Positions 45,201 to 52,200 of a stretch of 64,000 bases of DNA are shown here, piece after piece. A program made the position numbers and the translations under genes. Positions within the stretch are counted from its first letter, which is position 1; each line of letters opens with the position of its first letter. The stretch is from Brevibacillus laterosporus LMG 15441 (GTDB taxonomy: Bacteria > Bacillota > Bacilli > Brevibacillales > Brevibacillaceae): assembly GCF_000219535.2 (NCBI RefSeq), contig NZ_CP007806.1, positions 2,948,501 to 3,012,500 on the forward strand, written 5' to 3'. The notes below the pieces were generated by a model that was given only the letters and a program-made list of their open reading frames with translations, made no database searches and was not told the DNA's origin.

Positions 45201-46172
45201 TTCAGGTTCAATACCTGCATCCTGCCAAGCGGCAAGAATTACTTCTTTTTGAGCCAGTACATTAGGTGCAGTCAGACCATTGGACGTACCATCATGATTA
45301 AGCGCACTTCCTTTAATCACTGCATAGATATGGTCACGATCATGAATGGCTTGGTGCAGCGGTTTTAAAATAAGGGCGGCCACACCTTCTCCCACCCCTG
45401 TTCCATCCGAATTCCTATCGAAAGCCCTTGTACGTCGTGTCGATGATTCAATCCCTAGTTTTAATTCATTGTCTAACGGCATAAAATGAAGACCTACACT
45501 CCCGGCAATGGCCATATTGCATTCTCCGTTACGGAGAGCTTGGCAAGCGGTATGTATAGCCACCGCCGATGAGGAGCAAGTCGTATCAATTGTTAATGAC
45601 GGACCTCTCAAATCTAATAAATATGCGATTCGACTGGCAATAATCGGTGACAAATTGCCTGGTATAAACAAAGGGATCGATTCATGTCCCACTTCTTTTA
45701 TCAATCCTTTGTAATCATGCAAAGCATCTCCACTGAATCCCACGTATACGCCTGTCTTGCTACCTTTGCATGTTTCACCACCGTAGCCCGCATCCTCAAG
45801 AGCATGCCATGCTGATTCCAAAAACAAACGCTGGGTTGGACTCATGTACGAGGCTTCTTTAGGTGAGAGCCGAAAAAATGCAGCGTCAAATTTGTCGATT
45901 TCTTCTAAGAAGGCACCCTCATAATAAGTATCTTCAGCAGTAGATTTAATCGTACGTAGATACGCTTTTGTATCGGCCTGCCTAGATTCAGGGAAAGGAC
46001 CTATACAATCCTCTCCATTGCAGAGATTATTCCAAAAAGCTTCCAAATGAGACGCCTTAGGAAATTGACCAGACATACCAATAATTGCAATCGATTTTTT
46101 ATCAACAGCTTTAATGTCACTCTCAGTTTCGCTGATTAAGCTATCTAATTTAAATGAATCAAAATTAAGCAC
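33300..46172 (-). CDS. Hybrid PKS-NRPS: KS - ACP - AMT - C - A(eroded) - T - C - C(eroded) - A - T - C
   Basis: This 4290-residue protein starts at a GTG preceded by AGGAGTG. The order is as follows. A ketosynthase spans 25-450 (Cys199, His332, His372). A KS-to-AT-type linker and post-AT linker follow with no acyltransferase between. The ACP serine is Ser713. A class III transaminase domain spans 885-1330 (Lys1176 in TYGKIVGGG). Next come a condensation domain (HHIIADG at 1491), an eroded adenylation domain (1815-2270), a carrier (Ser2318), a condensation domain (HHIISDG at 2499) and a second condensation fold with HNLIIDG at 2947. An intact adenylation domain (3245-3745, pocket D-I-W-E-L-T-A-D-D), a carrier (Ser3796) and a terminal condensation domain close the protein, which ends in DFHF. 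The AMT placement resembles mycosubtilin MycA and microcystin McyE. It should install a beta-amine after one malonyl extension supplied by a trans-acyltransferase. Confidence 0.92.
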   Translation of the reverse strand: MLNFDSFKLDSLISETESDIKAVDKKSIAIIGMSGQFPKASHLEAFWNNLCNGEDCIGPFPESRQADTKAYLRTIKSTAEDTYYEGAFLEEIDKFDAAFFRLSPKEASYMSPTQRLFLESAWHALEDAGYGGETCKGSKTGVYVGFSGDALHDYKGLIKEVGHESIPLFIPGNLSPIIASRIAYLLDLRGPSLTIDTTCSSSAVAIHTACQALRNGECNMAIAGSVGLHFMPLDNELKLGIESSTRRTRAFDRNSDGTGVGEGVAALILKPLHQAIHDRDHIYAVIKGSALNHDGTSNGLTAPNVLAQKEVILAAWQDAGIEPETISYIEAHGTGTALGDPIEVEAIQKAFRTFTDRSQFCAIGSVKSNIGHLGAAAGLAGIIKSVLALKHKKIPPTLHFEMPNRQIAFENSPVYVNTALRTWETKEEPLRCGISSFGLSGTNCHIILEEAPVQEDEAADYLPQRIEVLAISAKSLTSLQALVQEYIRFLSDKPDEILSDICYTANRGRAHYSHRLALAFSTKQELIEELEQAATVLSAVHPNESRLHVSHHVFYGIHKIVREQQCDLSKGKVSEREIQEFTQEAKEAAQKYLDTDRTSSEALVSLCQAYVSGAIIDWDLIYRNEKRKRISGPVYPFDRKRYWIESRTACIDEREGNILNAHSTNSEVNNDHFESQRIETILQNVKHMVCTQAEINEQEFDVHANFYDLGFDSILFIQLNNQIKDTYGVQISFTMFFEELNNTYNVANYLAQVLPDSFFASSMKCEAMATKPSEETVQVASREASQPHVSDYQPVPTGNGHGQTDLGGLEQLMSQQLEIMAKQLDVFRLLQPNGQRESLAPAPIAIDERRLQARGEATIVQEPPVGFRNLAKENNQKEVFVPYQKVSFESAHNVTMQERSHLQDFITRYSDKTRSSKLLAQNYRNVLANNRNVAGYRSNWKEMIYPIVSDRAMGSKLWDIDGNEYIDICMGFGVNLLGHNPAFITEAINEELKRGFPVGPMSRLSGEVAELISEIAGVDRVAFYNSGTEAVMVAVRIARAYTGRSKIAIFAGSYHGSFDGILARTDTAKDDGSSKPMAPGVPASMSDDILVLEYGSEKALQIIRENADDLAAVLVEPVQSRDPELQPKEFLHSLRALTTELGTALIFDEVITGFRIHPGGAQAWFGVQADMVTYGKIVGGGMPIGVVAGKTAYLDCIDGGYWQYGDQSYPPVAEKRTFVAGTFCHHPLTMVAAKVTLEHLKQQGSTLQEEVNQRTARMCQTLNAYFREQNISIRMVHFGSLFRFVLKGTQEILFYHLLFRGIYTWEGRNCFLSTAHTDQDIEKIIDAVKDSIEEMKKAGFFPDTPLEESLDKGVKNKLQVPLSEEQKQLWFFCQLGEEESRSYNECFVLQLTGQLKVDSMRDAIQQLVDRHESLRTTISADGEYQCIHPKMVLDVPLVDFLDQPGVDAKKQAQAWMDNEGKQVFHLEKGPLFKAYILQIEKDVYQLVFIIHHIIADGWSVGILVKELESLYTAAYHDQKIVLPEPMQYRDFIAWQDKQQSQLSEAVPFWEQQSTKPFEVLDFPSSKMKPAKRSYIGNRTTLILQADVVNKLREFSKKQRNSLFMTLLASFQVFLHKITGQNSMFIGIPSGGQALAGSSHLVGQCVNMLPIHGHIEPDMTFEKVSSVVKKNAFEVYQYQHCSMALIGKMLAAQAKSPKLPGITATFNMDRPTGNLQFPECAVEFVPFPKVTTKQDIGLNVIEVGAELHLEFEYNADLSEHGIIDGWINGFARLVEDLVRYSDRSLSGIPLLTHHLKASQNLKEQVLLESKDQLFIHEQVEKWAFEHPDKNAVLCGNSEITYQSLHEQSNQLAHWIQQMNIEPNQQMIICLPTSIEAIVSILAVIKAGYTYTYLNEEPSDLLQHAVVITREATAFVKEHAKQIIDLQEIQEDVKQVASTNLQSQNRKDKMVQIVPDVGGFTHQQLMCYAEAVKEKCELTSSDCVYITSADEAGFWEKLWIPALVNGATLRIAHQDDAFLGKSNDTGKTIFIHKGSQLDEHTKRILTSLQEVDLLKLIVLDAEVLLYQHLAQWKEFLPSGSRLLRTFSMKKVPMLITAHEAFDRERADLQKVPLGYPIGFFQPEIVDDQRQPVPVGVAGNLYLTWGHVDKQFAYATRELTRFLPEGELEYIGNTDNQARRNNHRIYTQEIEAVLELFPGVDRAIVRNADDQAHNKELLSAYLFTSQPDQLNIQKLRSFLSSCLPEFMRPTHFVKQMGMPLRSAGGLDLSELPDPFSYQEVESGFTLPANDTEEKIWAIWSDVLESKQFGTEDNFFDLGGQSLQASTIAMRMQKEFDCFIPLHHMFLYPTIRELAANTVQGTGMGVPLITKLTKQDDYPVSSVQKRLYVLAEQEAQNGTSYNLPVGICIEGNLDYAKLREQIKHVISRHESLRTSFHLREGEIVQQIHDEVDIPLVYTEGTEEQLSSLTEEFVQPFVLSEAPLIRLQLVKVAEEKHILLLDMHHIISDGLSMNILIKELLHLYQGEQLPELSATYKDFAAWQNSFLSTENVQKQETYWRNLLAEPLPELNLPVDVDVNSTQNGRGHVQSFKIDAETTAALKKISDQCKATLYHTLFAVYEIFLAKCCYTEDIAVLTVTSGRTHPFVENMVGMFVHTLPVRLQVTSNKTWLHIIEEMKQQIVEMIENQDYPLEYMVERLQFPIEKVRAGFTYQSADHELPNTLSAGELTLTPFEVKNAATRSDVSLLIQETNDGLSCLMECNAAIFSETKLDVLIDWFKKLLIELLEHPMSEISKIQMSNGTENSLFNHLALSKSDYECVYPLTTTQRDMYYDILLTQNNGLCYLFSTSIDLPAKINQERWKQATEHVFNQTPQLHAHLLKNGATLYQAVKKNSPFSYEEYKTEGAETSSAFITKLIEQELNVPWNLFEPKLVRFVFATDQAGNHTFCILAHNLIIDGVGVKIIIEHIIASYEALENGTEYKPKETESFPAYVSDNLQSFDTNIIKKHWKEKLSNVEQLSTSGIEQESAVVSQTTRIPAELFVQIKRYCEQEKVRLSHFLWGVYGLLVKIYSNQQSDFLIRNVINGRSREYSHTVGNFYQVTPLLFPRHIFKPDMEMKDYFAHLMKIKSEDHAYRDISMMEQKNIIGEEEVSFYFNYLNFTMIPVCQEMTYIHYYHPRYSERQVNIWVKALSDTVELSVYYDQQLFPGESFLDCFIHIAKQITDGKNTLSELDYLGNQAEIIDQFNATEQAFDTERSIYHYVEDYALKQPKKVALHYQDCQITYQEVNEGANRLGHLLRKTGLTTEGLVGIYMERAPRMVESILAVWKVGAAYTPIDPEYPLDRVLGILQESQAQVLLTTSDLVSDTVRNGFAGRIICLDQIRDDLMKESADNVNIPLDMNQLSYVIYTSGSTGKPKGAMVEHIGMMNHIFAKVDGVKITSESIVAQNSSHCFDISVWQFFVALVCGGTTVIYPNELILNTKHFIDQVGQDSVTVLEVVPSYLSVMLDLLEKECQTFQSLEYLLVTGETLKQNVVKKWFSLYPSIPIINAYGPTEASDDITHYYMDTVPDMPTIPIGQPLQNFNIYIVNENLQQCPIGVKGEILVSGIGVGRGYLYDTKRTQAAFMDDPFPVEKGRRMYKTGDLGRWLPGGIIEFYGRKDHQVKIRGFRIELGEIESKLVQIPAINEAIVTDLEDEFGNKYLCGYIVCNSQIDNAEVKAILSKVLPAYMIPSYLIQLDKMPVNTNGKVDRKALPVPVSDETRESVKAANITEEKLLQIWESVLGIKGISVTDHFFENGGHSLKAIMLLSRIHKVFDVEMSLRQIFEMPTIKEQATYLRNAQKSMHVSIQPAPKKDCYPLSDGQKSLFLQHQLNMESTSYNMPGILLLEGELDKGRLEKALQEIVHRHESLRTSFDLVDGEPMQIIQEESQLTLNDINVEEREIEEQIKRFVQPFDLSKSPLLRVTIAELSATRHLLFVDLHHIISDGVSLGVFIREIMDLYQGKELAPLSIQYKDFTNWQAQEGKKIMDTQGEYWKNMFANEVPVLSLPTDWERPKMKSFEGERIRFVLDSDISQGVYEVSKKSNTTLFMLLMAAYQILLAKYANQEDIITGTAVAGRSHADLENVMGMFINILPIRTQPQSDKTFVQYLGEVKQLILQAFEHQQYPMEQLPESLKLSRDLSRNPLFDTMFTMQNMEIPEIELEGMRVSSYPYATKVAKFDLTLEAKEQDNRLHFELEYATSLFTPETAERMTRDYQHILRTIVLDDQVRLRDISLEKTFTKVKKAIQTEIDFHF
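36468..37745 (-). other. Condensation-like domain with altered catalytic motif
   Basis: Residues about 2810-3235 of the hybrid protein form a complete condensation fold directly after another complete one. The active-site motif reads HNLIIDG, so the second, catalytic histidine is Asn2948. It begins with YPLTTTQRDMYYDI and ends before the next adenylation domain. It is probably non-condensing. Confidence 0.75.
39363..40730 (-). other. Eroded, probably inactive adenylation domain
   Basis: Residues about 1815-2270 align end to end with an adenylation domain (ITYQSLHEQSNQLAHWIQ at the start, LPEGELEYIG late). The A3 phosphate loop is absent, the A5 YGPTE is absent, A7 TGD reads TRE, A8 is degenerate (NTDNQARRNNHRI), and the A10 NGKxDR reads AGGLDL, losing the catalytic lysine. 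The following carrier domain is intact. Confidence 0.85.
42183..43520 (-). other. Transaminase (AMT) domain within the PKS module
   Basis: Residues about 885-1330 resemble glutamate-1-semialdehyde-type class III aminotransferases: YNSGTEAVMVAVRIARA, SYHGSFDG, FDEVITGFR and the PLP lysine in TYGKIVGGGMP. In mycosubtilin, iturin and microcystin synthases such a domain converts a beta-ketoacyl-ACP to a beta-aminoacyl-ACP. Confidence 0.88.
44823..46100 (-). other. Ketosynthase without a partner acyltransferase
   Basis: Residues about 25-450 form an intact ketosynthase (DTTCSSS with Cys199, EAHGTGT, KSNIGHLGAAAG). The downstream stretch (450-650) retains linker sequence, ending in VYPFDRKRYW, but has no GHSxG acyltransferase. 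Confidence 0.88.
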
Positions 46173-46208
46173 AGATGTCTCACTCCTACTTCTTCAGGTT
46201 ACATTGAC

Positions 46209-46254
46209 TGTTGCCTGATCCCTTGATACTTGCCACGGATTGAATCAGGCAACA
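46209..46254. repeat. Intercistronic 11-bp hairpin
   Basis: TGTTGCCTGAT (46209-46219) pairs perfectly with 46244-46254 in the 116-base gap between two NRPS genes. The T-run is on the plus-strand side only, so it does not look like a terminator for the minus-strand transcript. Confidence 0.55.
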
Positions 46255-46288
46255 ATCTTTTTGAAAATACCGATCCTGTCGAAAGTTA

Positions 46289-49200
46289 CTAATTTTCTAA
46301 GATCATTGCAAGGAGTTTCCGATAAGCATGAAGTAATTCTTTCATTTTTTCGCTTCTAAGCCTTTGAGGCTGATAGTCGAGACGGAAGTTGATATAGTTG
46401 CTACCTGATTCGATCTCAAGCAGGATATCAAATAAGTCATTTATCTCACTGCGCTTCGTTGCAAGTCCTTTTCGGTAAAGTAACGGAGTAACAGTGAATG
46501 GTTCCTTGGACATAACAAGTCCAGAAAGTCTATCTGCCTCGTATACCTTGATCTCCTCTTCTGCTTTTTGCTTCTGATGAACATAGCGGAACAACTCAGA
46601 AAAATTAGTCATTGAGCTTATATCTACATCTAGTGACATAAACTGATTAGGCGCTTGCATCAGTAGCTGAACAGACACTTGCTCGGAACCACTAATTTGC
46701 GATAGCAAAAATGCATAAGCAGCGACAAATATATCGTCTATGCTCACTTGTTCTACTTCCGCTAATCGCTGTAATTTCAGCATAGTGGCGGATGTTAATT
46801 CTGCTTCAAATATAGAACCCGGCTCGCTCATTTGATTACTAGCAAAATAATCTCGTCCCATAGGAATGCTTGGTAATGTAAAGGTTCTGGCTTGCTCCTT
46901 ATCACCATGCATAATTAGATTCGCGATCTTACTAATTGATGGATAAGTGAACATATCGGTAACAGTCACATGATTGGGGTATTTTTCATCCACACGGCTG
47001 TGCATCCGCACCAATAATAAAGAATTTCCACCGAGATCAAAGAAATTGTCGTGAACACCAAAGCCAGTGACTCCAAGTAATTCTTCCCAAATAGAAAGTA
47101 GCACTTCCTCTATCTCATTTGAGGCAGCGACAAATGCCGTACCTGTAGAAAGTCTAGATGTCGTATTTTCAAGTGCCTTGCGATCAGCCTTACCGCTTGG
47201 TGTAAGTGGCATCTTCTCTATTTGAACAAAATGTGCCGGAACCATATATTCTGGCAGTGCTTCTTTGACAAATTCACGCAGAGGAGCAACCGAAAGCTCG
47301 TTGTGAGCGACAATGTAGGCAATCAATATTTTGTTGCCAAACGTATCCTCGCTACTAAGAACGATCGCTTCCGTAATCTCATCATGGCTTAGTAAGCGTT
47401 GCTCAATCTCCCCTAATTCGATTCGATATCCTCTTATTTTTACCTGATGATCAGATCTTCCCAAATATTCAAGCGTTCCGTCCTCACACCATCTTGCTAG
47501 GTCACCTGTACGATACATGCGAACAGAGCTGTCAGCATGAAACGGATCGGACACAAACTTTTCAGAGGTTAGCTTAGGCTGGTTCAAGTAACCTCTTGCT
47601 ACACCATCACCGGCTATACACAATTCTCCTTGGACGCCAAGGGGGACTAGCTTGTTATCTTTGTTTACAATATAGATCCTTGTATTTCCTATTGGCTGTC
47701 CGATGGTTACTGTTTCTTCATTGGTCAAATCAGCAATCGCGGAGTAAACCGTCGTCTCAGTAGGCCCGTACAAATTGAACAGCTTGGCCTGTGTGATGGC
47801 TTGCAGTCCATTCAATTGAACAGTTGAAAAAGCTTCTCCGCCAATCATAATGACCTCAAGCAAATGCAAACTGCGATGACATTCCTTATCATTCATCAGA
47901 AGCTGGAGGCGTGATGGAGTGACCTGTATCATGCTTGCCTCTTTATTGATGATTAACCTGCTCAAGCGTTTAGGATCACGTTGCTCACCTTCCGTAGCAA
48001 TAACGACAGTAACTCCCTTTAACAATGGGACAAAGGTCTCTAGCACTAGCACATCAAAGCTAATATTAGTAACAGAGACAAGTCTTTTGCCCTCTTGGAA
48101 AGGTATGATTTTCACAGCAGCTTCGATAAAATTATGGACTCCGCGATGCTCAATCATTACACCTTTTGGCTTCCCAGTTGAACCAGAAGTAAAGCAAACG
48201 TAACAAAGCGAATTAGCGTCGATTAAAGTATGGATTGCTTCTGTAGATTGACTATTTATCATAGAAGCACCATGTTGTTGTCTGCGTTGAATGCTCACAT
48301 TCTTTTTCGTCAAAGCATCCTCTGATAGACACGCTTTATCAATCGTAAATAAAGCATCATATCGATATCGAGTTAACTCATTTTCGATGGTGTGTTCTTT
48401 TTGAGAAAAAGTCACATGTGTAACCTTGTCATGCTTCGATAGCCAATCCTCTAAGAAAGAACGCGAGATAAACAGTTCAGTTGTAAATTCAGTTTTTGTA
48501 CGATGCTTATCATCTTGAATCTGTGTTTTCTTATGCTCCGTTAATGACTGTATCATCTCTTCCTTCAACGACAAATCCATAATGTCGCCAACAAATAAAA
48601 CCCCATTTTTCCCCATTAGCTCTAGCGCTTTTGCTAGGACAAAGCGTAAATAATTATGATTAGGGAAATATTGAATGACACTATTTAAAATCACTACATC
48701 AAAATCTCGTTCATCCAATTGGTCAATTTCGTGAGCAGGCAAAGTGGCAAGTTTTATGTTCGGAACACCTTCACGTAGCATTCTTTGCCTATTTTTTTCA
48801 ATAATGACATCAGATAAGTCCGTACCATAATAAGAACCAACATATGGAGCTAGCTCAAACATTGTCAAACCTGATGAGCAGCCAATTTCCAAAACTCTCG
48901 TCTGAGAATGTAGATGAGGTTTTAGCTTATGCAGCACGTTTTTACTATACTCACTCATTTCCTCTAAAGAGAGGGGCTGTCCTGTATAACTGCTTACCCA
49001 GCCGCCAATTGAAATTTCATCATTTCCAACTGAACCGATATGATTCCACAATTTCTGATCAATCAGATCGTTCGTTTGGTTGGCGTCTATGGAAGTAATC
49101 TCATCTTTATCAAGGCAGACAAAGGTATCTAACGTTGGACATTCCCATTGCAACGCATTAAGCTGATGGATAAAACGCGAAGTAGATAGGACAACACTTA

Positions 49201-52200
49201 TGCTAGCTTCATTTACGATTACCTTGACTCGTTCATCGGGTAATACAGGATCAATTGGTACATAGGCGGCTCCTGCCTTTAGAATGCCAAGCATTGCGAT
49301 TAAGATAAATTCAGATCGTTCAATCAGGATTCCAATTAATTGATTTGGTTGTACCCGATGATGCTCAAGTAAATAATGAGCAATTTGGTTAGCCCTCTCA
49401 TCTAATTCCTGATACGTTAGCGATCGTTCTTCACACATGAGAGCGATCTGATTAGGCGTTAGCTTTACACGTTCAGCAAATAATTGATGAATCGTTTTAT
49501 CCTTGTCATAGAACATTGCCGTATCATTAAATTCAACGAGAAGCTGATTTTTTTCCTCAGGCAACAATAATTCCAAACTTTCAAACGTCAAATTCGGATT
49601 CTTTGTCACCATTTGTACGAAATGGATAAAATGTTTTAATAGTTGCTCTGCCGTTCTTTTAAGGAACAAATCTTTGCAGTATTCCAGACGGAAATGATAT
49701 CGTCCTTCCCTTACTTTTGCTTCAAGAGTTAGGTCAAATTTAGATGTTTTATTTGGAAACTCCAATTGGCTAATGGAAATATCCTCTAATGTCAGCTCTT
49801 TACTATCCATATTCTGTAAAATAAACATGGTATCAAACACAGGGTTTCTGTCTACATTCCGTTCAACATCCAGCTTTTGGACCAATTCCTCAAACGGATA
49901 CTCTTGGTGCTCATATGCTAGCAATACGTTTTGTTTCACTCTTGCAAGAAAGGAAACGAAGCTATCCTCTTGATCCACACGATTACGAATTGGCAACGTA
50001 TTTACAAACATCCCCATTACGTTTTGTAAATCAGCATGTGTTCTTCCTGCAATTGGTGATCCAATCACTTGATCATTTTGTCCTGAATAGGTAGCCAGTA
50101 AGAAATGATATGCTGCAAGAAGCACCATAAATGGAGTCACGTTGTTTTCAAAGGCAAATTGATTTATCGCGGCAGTCTCTTCTTTATTCAACCCCATCCA
50201 TATAGAATCTCCACGAAAGCTTTTTAATGGAGGACGGGGAAAATCGGTCGGAAGATGCAAGATTGGAATTTCTTCAGCAAATTGTGACAGCCAATATTGC
50301 TCTTTTTTAGCCCATTCATCTGAGGCTCCCTGTGAATTGTGCCAAACCGTATAATCTTTATACTGAATAGCCAATTCAGGTAATGATTTGCCTGCATATA
50401 AGCTCATGAACTCTTCGATAAATAACTCAAGCGTTGAACCGTCTGAAATGATGTGATGCATGTCAAACAAGAGTAGATATTCTTCCTTCTCTATATGTAC
50501 TAGCTTGACTCTTAAGAGTGGTGCTTGTTGTAGATCAAACGGCTGTACAAAGGCTTCTACGATTTGTTTGATCAATTCAGACTGACCTATTTCCTCATCC
50601 ATATACTCTAGTAATGAGTGTTCGGATATGGAAAAGGTAACTTTCGAATGAATCTGTTGAACAACCTCATTATTTATAAAATGAAAGGATGTCCGTAAAG
50701 CCTCATGGCGATCAATTAATTGATGAAATGCTTTTTCCAGTCGGTTACGATCTACATTGCCTTTTAGTGTGATCATTGCTGGCATATTATAGGTTGTTGA
50801 ACCCTGTTCCATTTTATCTAATACGAACAATCTCTTCTGTGCAGAAGAAATCGGATAATAATCCTGTACAGGTGCTCTTTCAATGTGCCCGTTTGCTATG
50901 GATGCTTCACTTTCTATCAATGACGCTAATTCTGCAATGGTTGGTGTATGAAATACTGCTCGTAACGAAATCTGTTTGTTAGAGACTTTTCGTAATTTCG
51001 AGATAAATTGGGATGCTCTAAGTGAATGTCCACCCAGTTCAAAAAAATTATCATGAATTCCTATTTTTTCTACCTGTAAAATTTCACTCCAGATTTGCAC
51101 CATTTTGATTTCTAGCTCTGTACGAGGCGCTACGTATTCTACTCCTGTGTTGATGCTAATCCCCTCTGGAGCAGGGAGCGACTTACGATCAATCTTTCCG
51201 TTTGGTGAATGAGGTAATTTATCTACCTGCATAAAATAAGAGGGAACCATATAATTAGGAAGCTCAGACGACAAGCTTCTTTTTAGTTCATTTACCGTTA
51301 ATTGCTTATCCGCCACAAAATAAGCGCACAAATGCTTCGTCCCCTCTTGATCTTCCCGCGCAACTACGACAGCTTCCCGTACATCCTTTATTTTCACAAG
51401 CTGCGCTTCTACTTCTCCAAGCTCAATGCGATAGCCTCGAATTTTAACTTGATGATCGATTCTTCCTAAACACTCGATGGTTCCATCTGGGAGCCATTTT
51501 GCCAAATCACCTGTTTTATGCATCAGGCTCCCTGGCACAAATGGATTTTCTACAAACTTTTTAGCCGTTAATTCTGGAAGGTTCCAGTAGCCCTTTGCTA
51601 GTCCTTCACCCGCAATACATAGCTCACCTGCCACACCTATTGGTTGAAGCTGATTTTGAGCACTTAAAACATAGAAGTATTTATTCATGAGCGGCTTACC
51701 GACTGTGATAGCCTCTCCTGTCTTTATTTCTGCAACAGATGACCAAACAGTGGTTTCCGTGGGACCGTACATATTATACAGTCGTGCCCCCGTGTAGGTA
51801 CGCAAGGTTTGTAGCAATGAAACAGGTGGGGCTTCTCCACCCAGCATAATCTCACGAACTCCCTCTAAACATTTGACACGCTCTGTGCCATGCATGGAAG
51901 ACAATAACATTTGCATACGAGGAGGTGTCATTTGAAGCATATCAATTTTCTCTTTCCAAATGATTTCACTCAATACTTTTGGATCAGCCTGTTGAGCTTC
52001 ACTAGCGATGACAACCTTTACCCCTTTACTTAGCGAAAGGAACGTTTCCAAAATGAATGGATCAAATGAAATCGTCGTAATACAAAGGATCGACTTCCCT
52101 GGAGAAAAATCAATTCGATCCGTAATGCCATCCACCTGATTGATAACTGATTGATGAGTAATCACTACCCCTTTAGGCTTACCTGTTGAACCTGATGTGT

